A stretch of 64,000 nucleotides of DNA. Origin: Pseudomonadota bacterium. Its GTDB lineage: Bacteria; Pseudomonadota; Gammaproteobacteria; Burkholderiales; Burkholderiaceae_E. The stretch's first letter is position 1; every line of letters begins with the position of its first letter. Both the position numbers and the translations under genes were made by a program. Positions 31,453-42,892 of this stretch are shown here, piece by piece. The notes beneath the pieces were generated by a model, which was given only the letters and a program-made list of their open reading frames with translations, was not told the DNA's origin and did no database searches. The stretch is from positions 19,543 through 83,542 of the forward strand of contig CAUJHG010000080.1 in assembly GCA_963204785.1 (NCBI GenBank), given 5' to 3'.

Positions 31453-32859
31453 ATGACCGAATCCCCGACTCCCGTCGCCGCAGCTGCGGATTTCTCCAGC
31501 CTGCCCCTCGCTCCGGCCGTCCTGGCCAATCTCCAGCGTCTCGGCTACGAGCGCATGACGCCGATCCAGGCGGCCAGCCTGCCGCTGGCGCTGGCAGGCC
31601 GTGACCTGATCGCCCAGGCGAAGACCGGCAGCGGCAAGACTGCCGCCTTCGCACTGCCGCTGCTCGCCAGGCTCGACCCGCGCAGCTTCGCGGTGCAGGC
31701 GCTGGTGCTGTGCCCCACGCGCGAGCTTGCCGAGCAGGTGGCGCAGGAGGTCCGTCGCCTGGCGCGCGCCGAGGACAACCTCAAGGTGCTCACGCTCTGT
31801 GGCGGCGCCACGCTGCGCCCGCAGGCCGCCAGCCTGGCGCATGGCGCGCACGTGGTCGTGGGCACGCCGGGCCGCATCCTCGACCATCTCTCGCGCGAGA
31901 CGCTGTCGCTGGCGGCGCTGAACACGCTGGTGCTCGACGAAGCCGACCGCATGCTCGACATGGGTTTCGCCGAGGACATCGCCGCAGTCGTCAGGCGCTG
32001 CCCGTCCGGGCGCCAGACCCTGCTGTTGTCCGCCACCTGGCCCGAGGGCGTGACGAAGATGGCCAGGCGCTTCATGCGCGAGGCGCAGGAGGTGAAGCTG
32101 GCCGAGCGTCACGCAGCCGGCAAGATCCGCCAGCGTTTCTACGAGGTGAGCGAGGAGGAGCGCCTGCCGGCGGTGATGCGGCTGCTCGAGCACTTCCGGC
32201 CGGTGAGCACGCTGGCCTTCTGCAACACGAAGCAGCGCTGTCGCGAGCTGGCCGCGCTGCTGCAGGCCAGGGGGCTGGTCGCGCTCGAGCTGCACGGTGA
32301 ACCCGAGCAGCGCGATCGCGACCAGGTGCTCGTGCAGTTCGCCAACCGCAGCTGCAGCGTGCTGGTGGCCACCGACGTGGCGGCCCGCGGGCTCGACATC
32401 ACCGGGCTGGAGGCGGTGATCAATGTCGATGTCACGCCGGACCCGGAGCTGCACGTGCACCGCGTGGGACGCACCGGGCGGGCCGACGAGGCGGGCTGGG
32501 CCTTCAGCCTGGTCGGCCCCGGCGAGATGGAGCGTCCGGACCGGATCGAGAAGATGCAGGGCGAGGCGTTCGACTGGCATCCGCTGTCGGAGCTGAAGCC
32601 TTCGGACGACCCCGAGCCGCTGCGCCCGCCGATGGCCACCGTGCAGATCCTCGGTGGCCGCAAGGACAAGATCCGTCGCGGCGACGTGCTGGGCGCGCTG
32701 ACCAAGGACATCGGCCTGCGCGGCGACCAGGTCGGCCGGATCGACGTCAAGGAGTTCGCCACCTACGTGGCGGTCGAGCGCGCCGTCGCACGCGAGACGG
32801 CGAAGGCGCTGAACGCGACGAAGGTCAAGGGCAGGGCGGTGAAGGCGACGCGACTGTGA
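31453..32859 (+). CDS. dbpA: ATP-dependent RNA helicase DbpA
   Basis: A 468-residue DEAD-box helicase. All core motifs are present: Q motif (GYERMTPIQAASLP), I AKTGSGKT, Ia PTRELAEQ, Ib TPGRILDH, II VLDEADRMLDMGF, III SATWP, IV FCNTKQRC, V ATDVAARGLDI and VI HRVGRTGRADE. The C-terminal domain (about residues 395-468: TVQILGGRKDKIRRGDVLGAL) is the DbpA RNA-binding domain that recognises hairpin 92 of 23S rRNA. It assists 50S assembly. The ATG at 31453 fits the family. Its stop overlaps the GTG of the next gene (GTGA), so both are made together. Confidence 0.92.
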   Translation: MTESPTPVAAAADFSSLPLAPAVLANLQRLGYERMTPIQAASLPLALAGRDLIAQAKTGSGKTAAFALPLLARLDPRSFAVQALVLCPTRELAEQVAQEVRRLARAEDNLKVLTLCGGATLRPQAASLAHGAHVVVGTPGRILDHLSRETLSLAALNTLVLDEADRMLDMGFAEDIAAVVRRCPSGRQTLLLSATWPEGVTKMARRFMREAQEVKLAERHAAGKIRQRFYEVSEEERLPAVMRLLEHFRPVSTLAFCNTKQRCRELAALLQARGLVALELHGEPEQRDRDQVLVQFANRSCSVLVATDVAARGLDITGLEAVINVDVTPDPELHVHRVGRTGRADEAGWAFSLVGPGEMERPDRIEKMQGEAFDWHPLSELKPSDDPEPLRPPMATVQILGGRKDKIRRGDVLGALTKDIGLRGDQVGRIDVKEFATYVAVERAVARETAKALNATKVKGRAVKATRL

Positions 32860-33305
32860 GCGGAACTAAGACGGGGAGCAGGGGCGCGGCACCGGGGCGC
32901 GGGGCGAAGGGCGCGACGAACGGGCCGGCGAAGGGAGCGGCGAAGGGAGCGGCGAAGGGAGCGGCGAAGGGAGCGGCGAAGGGAGCGGCGAAGGGAGCGG
33001 CGAAGGGGGCGGCGAAGGGGGCGGCGAAGGGGGCGGCGAAGGGAGCGGCGAAGGGCGCATCGGGAGCCCCCGGCCCGCGGATCGATTTCGCGCTGCGCGG
33101 CGAGCACATCGCGCTCGACGCACTGCTCAAGGCGACCGGCCTGGCGGGCAGCGGCGGCGCTGCCAAGCCGATGATCGCTGCCGGCGAGGTCCGGGTCGAC
33201 GGGGAGGTGGAGCTGCGCCGCGGCTGCAAGCTGAGGGCAGGCCAGGTGGTCGAGCTGGCCGGCACCACCATCGTGATCGCCGCGGCGGACCGGTCCGTGG
33301 GGTGA
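32856..33305 (+). CDS. S4-domain RNA-binding protein with AKGA-repeat N-terminal tail
   Basis: A 149-residue protein in two parts. Residues 1-70 are a disordered, highly basic tail dominated by a four-residue Ala-Ala-Lys-Gly repeat (11 copies), like histone H1-type tails. Residues 75-145 are a small S4 domain of the YbcJ type (ALRGEHIALDALLKATGLA, then PMIAAGEVRVDGEVELRRGCKLRAGQVVEL), an RNA-binding fold. The start is GTG, overlapping the dbpA stop as GTGA. Coupling to a ribosome-assembly helicase suggests that it binds rRNA or nascent ribosomes; this is inference. YbcJ-type proteins normally consist of the S4 domain only, so the tail is an addition. Confidence 0.8.
   Translation: MSGTKTGSRGAAPGRGAKGATNGPAKGAAKGAAKGAAKGAAKGAAKGAAKGAAKGAAKGAAKGAAKGASGAPGPRIDFALRGEHIALDALLKATGLAGSGGAAKPMIAAGEVRVDGEVELRRGCKLRAGQVVELAGTTIVIAAADRSVG
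32928..33059 (+). repeat. 12-bp tandem repeat, 11 copies, in the S4-domain gene
   Basis: Units of the form GCGAAGGGAGCG (some with GGGG in place of GGGA) run head to tail for 132 bp and encode Ala-Lys-Gly-Ala. Most units are identical, so the array is young and prone to slippage; any change keeps the frame. Confidence 0.95.
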
Positions 33306-33374
33306 AACCCCGGCGCGACAGCGCCGCGCCGCGGTTGCTATCCTCGGCCGTTCCCTTCTGCCGAGGTTGCCGCC

Positions 33375-34247
33375 ATGAACGAGAGCCGCTCCGTCCGCCT
33401 GCCGATCCGCGGCGTCGACTACCACTGCCGGATCTGGGGCGCCGCCGGCGCGCCGCAGCTCTTCCTGCTGCACGGCTCGCAGGACGTCTCGGCGTCCTGG
33501 CAGTTCACGGTGGATGCCTTCCAGCACGACTGGGAGGTGATCGCACCCGACTGGCGCGGCAACGGCCTGTCGGGCTGGAGCGGCGCGGACAGCTACTGGT
33601 TCCCTGACTACGTGGGCGACCTGCACGCGCTGCTCGAGCATTTCTCGCCGGAGCGGCCGGCGCTGCTCGTGGGCCACAGCATGGGCGCGCACATCGCGGC
33701 GATCTATGCCGGCGTGCGGCCCGACCGGGTGAGCCGTTTCGTCAACGTCGACGGCTTCGGGCCTGCAGTCGGCCGCCAGGACCCGGCGCCGCGGCGACTC
33801 GCGAAGTGGCTCGGGCAGCTCGGCGACGACACCTCGCAGCGCCCCTACGAGAGCTACGACGAATTCGCGCTGCGCATGCAGTCGGAGAACCCGCGCCTGA
33901 CCGACGATCGCGCGCGTTTCCTGGTGCGGCACTGGGGCAGGGAGGCCGAGGACGGCGGCGTGGTGCGTCGCGCGGACCCCGCGCTCAAGCGCATCAACCC
34001 GCTGCCGTTCAGCCAGGCCGACGTGCTCGACTGCTGGCGCCAGACGCAGGCCTCGGTGCTGTGGGTGGACGGCGCGCAGTCCGGGCTGTGGGCGCGGCTG
34101 GCCTCGAACCCGCAGGAATTCCAGGATCGCGCCAGCGCCTACGCCGACCTGCAGGTGGAGCACGTCGAGGACTCGGGGCACAACATCCACCACGACCAGC
34201 CGGAACGGCTCGCTGCGGTGATCGAGGCCTTCATGCGGGGGCGCTGA
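33375..34247 (+). CDS. Alpha/beta-fold hydrolase
   Basis: A 290-residue alpha/beta hydrolase. HGSQDVSASWQF is the oxyanion loop, PDWRGNGLSGW the conserved strand-turn, VGHSMGAHIAAIYAG the nucleophile elbow (Ser in GHSMG, about residue 97), and EDSGHNIHHDQPERLAAVIEAF carries the catalytic His. The acid is probably the Asp in VLWVDGAQSGL. No signal peptide is present, so it is cytoplasmic. The substrate is unknown; the pattern is that of the epoxide-hydrolase/haloperoxidase-like esterases. It stands alone, 69 bp after the S4 gene. Confidence 0.85.
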   Translation: MNESRSVRLPIRGVDYHCRIWGAAGAPQLFLLHGSQDVSASWQFTVDAFQHDWEVIAPDWRGNGLSGWSGADSYWFPDYVGDLHALLEHFSPERPALLVGHSMGAHIAAIYAGVRPDRVSRFVNVDGFGPAVGRQDPAPRRLAKWLGQLGDDTSQRPYESYDEFALRMQSENPRLTDDRARFLVRHWGREAEDGGVVRRADPALKRINPLPFSQADVLDCWRQTQASVLWVDGAQSGLWARLASNPQEFQDRASAYADLQVEHVEDSGHNIHHDQPERLAAVIEAFMRGR

Positions 34248-34281
34248 GCCGGCACGCATCGGCGGCCAGCGTTCCGGCCGC

Positions 34282-34318
34282 GTGGATGCGCACCGGCCGT
34301 GTGGATGCGCACCGGCCG
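34282..34318. repeat. 18-bp direct repeat between convergent genes
   Basis: GTGGATGCGCACCGGCCG occurs twice, separated by one T, in the short gap between the hydrolase and the ABC-F gene. It looks like a simple tandem duplication. Confidence 0.9.
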
Positions 34319-34352
34319 CCGTCGCCGATGGCCCGCCGCGCGCGCCCGGCGA

Positions 34353-36346
<1,994 letters not shown>

Positions 36347-36350
<4 letters not shown>

Positions 36351-39300
36351 CGGGGAGCGGCGGCAGCGGTCGGTGCAGGGGAGGGGTGGGCGGGCATGCG
36401 GCCCAGGAACTCGGCGAGCGTGCGCGCGGTGTGGGTGTCGGCGCGCTCGGCCATTGCGGCGGGTGGTGCAGCGGCGACGATGCGTCCGCCGCCTGCGCCG
36501 CCTTCCGGGCCGAGGTCGACGATCCAGTCCGCCTCGGCCCAGAGGTCCAGGCTGTGCTCGACCACGACCAGGGTGTTGCCGGCGTCGACCAGGCGGTGGA
36601 ACACGCGGATCAGTTTCTCGACGTCGGCCATGTGCAGCCCGACGGTGGGTTCGTCGAGCACGTAGAGCGTGTGCTGGCCCGGCGGCAGCGCCTTGCCGGC
36701 AGCGAGCGCCTTCGCGCGTGCGCGTACCAGCCGGGGATCGTCCTCACCGCCCTCGTCGCGCATGCGCACCTTGGCCAGTTCGGTCACCAGCTTGATCCGC
36801 TGCGCCTCGCCGCCGGACAGCGTCGGGCTGGGCTGGCCCAGCGTGAGGTAGCCCAGGCCCACGTCCTGAAGCAGCTTCAGCGGATGCGCGATCGACGGGT
36901 GCGCGGCGAAGAACTCCAGCGCCTCGTCGATGTCCATCGCGAGCACCTCGCCGATGTTGCGTCCGCGCAGTTGCACTTCGAGCGTCTCGCGGTTGAAGCG
37001 GCGCCCGCCGCAGGCGTCGCACGACACCTTGACGTCGGGCAGGAAGCTCATTTCGATGGTCTGCTGGCCCTGGCCCTCGCAGGCCGGGCAGCGGCCGGCG
37101 CCGGTGTTGAAGCTGAAGCGCGCCGGAGTCCAGCCGCGGATGCGCGCCTCCGAGGTGTCCGCGAACAGCCGCCGGATCGCATCCCAGAAGCCGACATAGG
37201 TCGCGGGGCAGGAGCGCGGGGTCTTGCCGATCGGAGTCTGGTCGACTTCGAGCACGCGGGTGATCCCCTCCCAGCCCTCGATCGCCTCGACGCCGGCCAG
37301 TGCCGGCGCCGGCCTGCGCTGGTTGCGTGCGCCGACCTGCGCGGCGACGTTGGCCAGCAGCACGTCGCGCGCGAGGGTCGACTTGCCCGAGCCGGAGACC
37401 CCGGTGACCACGGTCATCCGGTGCAGCGGGATGCGGGCCTGGACGTGGCGCAGGTTGTGCAGGTGCGCGCCGCGCAGCGTGAGCCAGTGGGGCGGCGCGC
37501 CGGCAGCCGGTGCCGGCGCGTGCCCGGGGGCTGCGTTGGCGGACGGGCGACCGCCTGTGTGGCTCGCGTCCACGGAGCCTGAGGCGACAAGATCGTCCGG
37601 CGGCAGCGGGCGCGGCGGATGCAGCGGGTGCACCAGCGGGCTGGCCAGGAAGCGACCGGTGATGCTGTCGGGGTGCGCGGCGAGTTCGTCGTGGCGGCCG
37701 GTGGCGACGACGCGGCCGCCGAGGCGGCCCGCGCCGGGGCCGATGTCGATCACGTGGTCGGCGCGCCGGATCGTGTCCTCGTCGTGCTCGACGACCAGCA
37801 GGGTGTTGCCCTTGTCGCGCAGCGACTCGAGCGTGTCGAGCAGGATGCGGTTGTCGTGCGGGTGCAGGCCGATGGTCGGCTCGTCGAGCACGTAGCACAC
37901 GCCCTGCAGGTTCGAGCCGAGCTGCGCCGCCAGGCGGATGCGCTGCGCCTCGCCGCCGGAGAGCGTGGGGGCGGCGCGGTCCAGCGTCAGGTAGCCCAGC
38001 CCGACTTCCGAGAGGAAGTCGAGCCGGGAGCGGATCTCGGCGAGCACGTCGCGCGCGATCTCCTGCTCGCGGCCGGCGAAGCCGACCTGGCGCAGCCAGC
38101 GCGCGCAGTCGGCGACCGGCATCGCGGTGAGCTCGGCGATCGACAGGTCGAGCAGCTTCACTGCGAGCGCAGTGCGGTTCAGGCGCCGACCCGCGCAGGC
38201 GGGGCAGGGCGTCTCCACTGCGGCGGCTGCCTCGCCGGCTTGCGCGGCCTGCGCCGCGGCCTGGGCGGCCAGCTGGTCCGCGAGGCGCTCGGCGAGCTCG
38301 CCCACCGACTCGGTGCTCGCGTCCTCGCCGGAGCGGTGCTTCGGGTCGGGCGCGGGCAGGTAGGGCAGGCGCACGCCGGTGCCGACGCAGGAGGGGCACC
38401 AGCCGATCTTCGAGTTGAACGAGAACATCCGCGGATCCGGCTCCGGGAAGCTGGTGCCGCAGGACGGGCAGGCGCGCCTGGTCGAGAACAGGCGCGTCCC
38501 GAGGGCTTCCGAGGCGCGCTCGTACGCGTCGGCGTCTCCCGCATCGGAGGCCGCGCGCAACGCGTCCAGCGGCCCGGCGACCATCACGACGCCCTTGCCC
38601 AGCTCGAGCGCGCGGCGCAGCGCGTCGCGCAGCCCTGCCTCGTCCGCCGGATCGACCGCCAGGTCGGCCACCGGCAGCTCGATGTCGTGCTCGACGTAGC
38701 GGTCCAGGCGCGGGAAGCGGTCGGTCGGCAGGAAGCGACGGTCGACGCGCAGGTGGCCGTGCCCCCTGGCGGCGGCCCACTTCGCGAGATCGGTGTAGAC
38801 GCCCTTGCGTGCGACCACCAGCGGCGCGAGCAGGCCGATGTGCCTGCCGCGATAGTCGCGCAGGATGCGCGCCGCGATCGTGTCGAAGTCCTGCGCTTCG
38901 ATCCTCGTGCCGCAGTCCGGGCAGTGCTGCTGCCCGAGCTTCACGTAGAGCAGGCGCAGGAAGTGGTAGATCTCGGTGAGCGTCGCCACGGTGCTCTTGC
39001 GCCCGCCGCGACTTGTGCGCTGCTCGATCGCCACCGTCGGCGGGATGCCGAACACTCCGTCGACGTCCGGTCGCGAGGCCGGCTGCACGAACTGGCGGGC
39101 ATAGGCGTTGAGCGACTCGAGGTAGCGGCGCTGCCCCTCGCCGAAGATCACGTCGAAGGCCAGGGTCGACTTGCCCGAGCCCGAGACGCCGGTGATCACG
39201 GTGAGCCGGTCGCGCGGCACCTCGACGTCGATCCCCTTCAGGTTGTGCTCGCGCGCGTGGTGCACGAAGATCGCGTTGCGCGCGCGCTCGCGCAGCAGGC

Positions 39301-42300
39301 TCTGCAGCGGCGCGCCTGCCGGCTCTTCGACAGCCAGCGCGGCGCCCGCTCCGACGGTCCTGCCCGCCAGCGCGCTGGCGTAGTCGGCGAGCGCCCGTCC
39401 CGTGTGGGTGCGTGCTTCGGCGGCGAGCTGTTCCGGCGTGCCGGTGGCAACCACCCTGCCGCCTTCGTCGCCGCCCTCGGGGCCGAGGTCGATCAGCCAG
39501 TCGCTGGCGCGGATCACGTCCAGGTTGTGCTCGATCACCAGAAGCGAGTGGCCGGCGGCGAGCAGCTTGCGCAGGGCGCGCAGCAGCTTTGCGACGTCGT
39601 CGAAGTGCAGGCCGGTGGTGGGCTCGTCGAACATGAACAGGGCGCCGCGGCGTCCCTCCTTCACGAAGGTCTGCCCCGGCGCCACGGGCGCGGTGCGCCC
39701 GTGGCTGGCGGCCTCGGCGAGGAAGCCGGCGAGCTTGAGGCGCTGCGCCTCGCCGCCCGACAGCGTGGGCACCGGCTGGCCCAGGCGCAGGTAGTCGAGG
39801 CCGACGTCGGCCAGCGGCTGCAGCCGCGTGCGCAGCGCGTGCTCGCCGGCGAACACCGCGAGCGCCTCGTGCACCGTGAGCTCGAGCACCTCGGCGACCG
39901 AGCGGTGGCGGCCGTCGCGACCCTCGATCGTCACCTCGAGCACCTCGGGACGGAAGCGCTTGCCGTCGCAGTCCGGGCAGCGCAGGTAGACGTCGGAGAG
40001 GAACTGCATCTCGACGTGCTCGAAGCCGTTGCCGCCACAGGTGGGGCAGCGGCCGTCGCCCGCGTTGAAGCTGAAGGTGCCGGCGGTGTAGCCGCGCTCG
40101 CGCGCCAGTTCGGCCGCCGCGAAGAGCTTGCGGATCGGGTCGAAGGCGCCGACGTAGCTGGCCGGATTGCTGCGCGCGGTCTTGCCGATCGGCGACTGGT
40201 CGACGAACACCACCTCGCCGATCCAGTCGTCGCCGAGCAGGCGCTCGTAGGCGCCCGGGGCCTCGGTGGCCTTGCCGCGCGCCTTGAGCAGCGCCGGCAG
40301 CAGCACGTTCTGCATCAGCGTCGACTTGCCGCTGCCGGAGACGCCGGTCAGGCAGACCAGGCGCTCCAGCGGGATCTCGACCGAGACGTCCTTGAGGTTG
40401 TGCTCGCGCGCGCCTTCGAGCAGCAGCTTCCGCGTCGACGGGCCCACGGGCTGCGGCCGTCCGGTGTCGACCCGACGGCGACCGGACAGGTACTCGCCGG
40501 TCAGGGTGTCGGCCGCGCGCAGCTCTGCAGGCGGGCCGTCGAAGACGATGTTCCCGCCGCGCTCGCCGGGGCCGGGGCCGATGTCGATCATCCGGTCGGC
40601 AGCGAACATCACCTGCGGGTCGTGCTCGACCACCACCAGCGAATTGCCGGCGTCGCGCAGCCGCTGCATCACCTCGATCACCCGGTTCATGTCGCGCGGG
40701 TGCAGCCCGATCGAGGGTTCGTCGAGGACGAAGAGCGTGTTGACCAGCGAGGTGCCCAGCGCGGTGGTCAGGTTGATGCGCTGCACTTCGCCGCCGGAGA
40801 GCGTGCGCGACTGGCGGTCCAGCGTCAGGTAGCCCAGCCCCACCTGCTGCAGGTAGCGCAGGCGCGCGCGGATCTCGGTCAGCAGCAGGTCGGTGGCCTC
40901 GTCCAGCGGCGCCGGAAGCCGCAGCATCGCGAAGAACTCCGCGACCCGGTCGATCGGCAGCAGCATCAGGTCGTGGATAGACAGGCCGGCGATGCCGGCC
41001 AGTTGCGCGTCGTTCCAGTCGACACCGGCGGGGCGGAAGCGCCGGTAGCCGCCGAGCGTGCGGTCGGCGTCCTCGACCGAGCCCACCCGCCACAGCAGCG
41101 CGTCCGGCTTCAGGCGCGCGCCCCGGCACGCGGTGCAGGGCGTGTACGAGCGGTACTTCGACAGCAGCACGCGGATGTGCATCCGGTAGGCCTTCGACTC
41201 GAGCCAGCCGAAGAAGTGACGGATGCCGTACCACTGCGACTGCCATTTGCCGGACCAGTCGTCGGCGCCTTCGATCACCCAGCGGCGGTGCGCGTCGTCG
41301 AGTGCGCGCCACGGGACGCCGAGAGGCACGCCAGCGGCGGCCGCGTACTTCACGAGGTCGCGCTGGCACTCGCGGAAGCTCTCGGTCTGCCAGGGCCTGA
41401 TCGCCCCCTCGGCCAGGGTCTTGCTTTCGTCGGGGATCACCAGGCCGAGGTCGATTCCGATCACCCGTCCGAAGCCCCGGCAGGTCTCGCAGGCGCCCAG
41501 CGGCGAATTGAACGAGAACAGGCTCGGCAGGGGGTCTGCATAGGCGATGTCGCAGTCGGCGCAGTGCAGGCCGGTGCTGAAGCGCCAGCGCGCCCGCTCG
41601 CTGCCCTCGTCGTCCAGCACGTGCACCGAGAGCCGGCCGTGGCCGCGGGTCATCGCGCTCTCGATCGCGTCGGACACGCGCGCGTCCTCGACCCCGCCCA
41701 GGCGGAAGCGGTCCTGCACCACCTGCAGCACCTGCCCGGTGCCGGCGGCGGCGGGCTCGGTGCACTGCACCCGCGTGTAGCCCTGCGCCTCCAGGTGCCT
41801 GCGCACCTCCTCCTCGCCGTAGTTCGCGGGCACCTCGACCGGGAAGCTCACGACCAGGCGCGGGTCGCCGGCAGCGGGCGCGCGCGCGGCAAGCGCCTGC
41901 CGGACCGAGGCGACCGTGTCGCGACGCACCGGATGCGCGCAGCAGCGGCAGTGCAGCGTGCCGGCGCGCGCGAAGAGCAGCTTCAGGTGGTCGTCGATCT
42001 CGGTCATCGTCCCGACGGTCGAGCGCGAAGTGCGCACCGGGTTCGTCTGGTCGATCGCGATCGCCGGCGGAACTCCCTCGATCCGGTCGACCTGGGGCTT
42101 GTCCATCCGGTCCAGGAACTGCCGCGCGTAGGCGGAGAAGGTCTCGACGTAGCGGCGCTGCCCTTCGGCGTAGAGCGTGTCGAAGACGAGCGAGGACTTG
42201 CCCGAGCCGGAAACGCCGGTGACCACGATCAGCTCGTTGGTCGGCAGGTCCAGGTCGAGGTTGCGCAGATTGTTCTGACGCGCGCCGCGGATGCGGATCG

Positions 42301-42334
42301 CGGGGCGGCGGGCATCGGGGGGCTGGGCCGGCAT
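36347..42334 (-). CDS. uvrA: Tandem (double-length) UvrA excinuclease subunit
   Basis: A 1995-residue protein, twice the usual UvrA length, made of two UvrA units in one chain. Walker A motifs (GVSGSGKS) lie at about residues 40, 661, 1046 and 1640, and LSGGE signatures at about 510, 856, 1455 and 1835, so all four ABC sites look intact. Zinc-finger CxxC pairs are present in both units (CRCCAHP, CADCD, CPTCGGNG, CPDCG, CPSCG, CPACEGQG). UvrA dimers find bulky DNA lesions for UvrB; this chain would be a covalent dimer. Long UvrA of this type occurs in some betaproteobacteria and xanthomonads; a normal uvrA usually exists elsewhere. The start at 42334 (MPAQPPDARR) is preferred. It overlaps the ABC-F gene. 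Confidence 0.93.
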
Positions 42335-42487
42335 CGAGCGTCCTGCGGCGGAAGGAGGCGGAAGTCTAGCCCAGCGCTGCGGCGCCGGCCGGCACATCCC
42401 GCGAGCCCCGGCGGGTTGTCGCCCGGCCAGGGGCCGTGGGCGGCAATCCGCTAAGATTGACCGCCTCGTTCACGGAGGGCGCCACCG

Positions 42488-42871
42488 ATGGTCAAGCAAG
42501 TGATCTCCACCTCGTCCGCGCCGGCGGCGATCGGTCCCTATTCCCAGGCGATCGCCGCCGGGAACGTGGCCTACCTGTCCGGGCAGATCGGCCTGGACCC
42601 AGCCACCGGGCACCTGGTCGAGGGTGGCTTCGATGCGCAGGTGCACCGCGCGCTGCGCAACCTGCGCGCGGTCGCCGAAGCTGCCGGGGGATCGATCGAC
42701 GACTGCGTCAAGCTCACGCTCTTCCTCACCGACCTGACCAGCTTCTCGCGCGTCAACGAGATCATGCAGGAGTACTTCCGCAAGCCCTTCCCGGCGCGCT
42801 CCACCGTCGGGGTCGCGAGCCTGCCGCGCGGTGCGGAGTTCGAGGTCGAGGCGATCATGGTCCGGTCCTGA
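42488..42871 (+). CDS. ridA: RidA family enamine/imine deaminase
   Basis: A 127-residue RidA (YjgF) protein. It contains the family blocks [51 protein letters not shown] and the C-terminal [23 protein letters not shown], including the substrate-binding Arg in PARST and the Glu near the end. RidA hydrolyses reactive 2-aminoacrylate made by PLP enzymes. A GGAGG site lies 9 bp upstream. recG starts 21 bp later. cysM, a PLP enzyme, lies 3 kb downstream, but that may be coincidence. Confidence 0.95.
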   Translation: MVKQVISTSSAPAAIGPYSQAIAAGNVAYLSGQIGLDPATGHLVEGGFDAQVHRALRNLRAVAEAAGGSIDDCVKLTLFLTDLTSFSRVNEIMQEYFRKPFPARSTVGVASLPRGAEFEVEAIMVRS

Positions 42872-42892
42872 GTCCGGCGGCAGGGAGCGGCG

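Noticed and set aside
32928..33059. Regular short repeats considered as a CRISPR array
   Set aside because: The 12-bp units have no spacers and are in-frame coding repeats. The 15-bp repeat at 7013-7096 is rejected for the same reason.
36744..41765. 1673-codon minus-strand frame, and a 1611-codon plus-strand frame at 37619-42454
   Set aside because: Both are out-of-frame or antisense reflections of the tandem UvrA gene in high-GC DNA; composition is Arg/Ala/Gly- or His/Val-rich with no domains.
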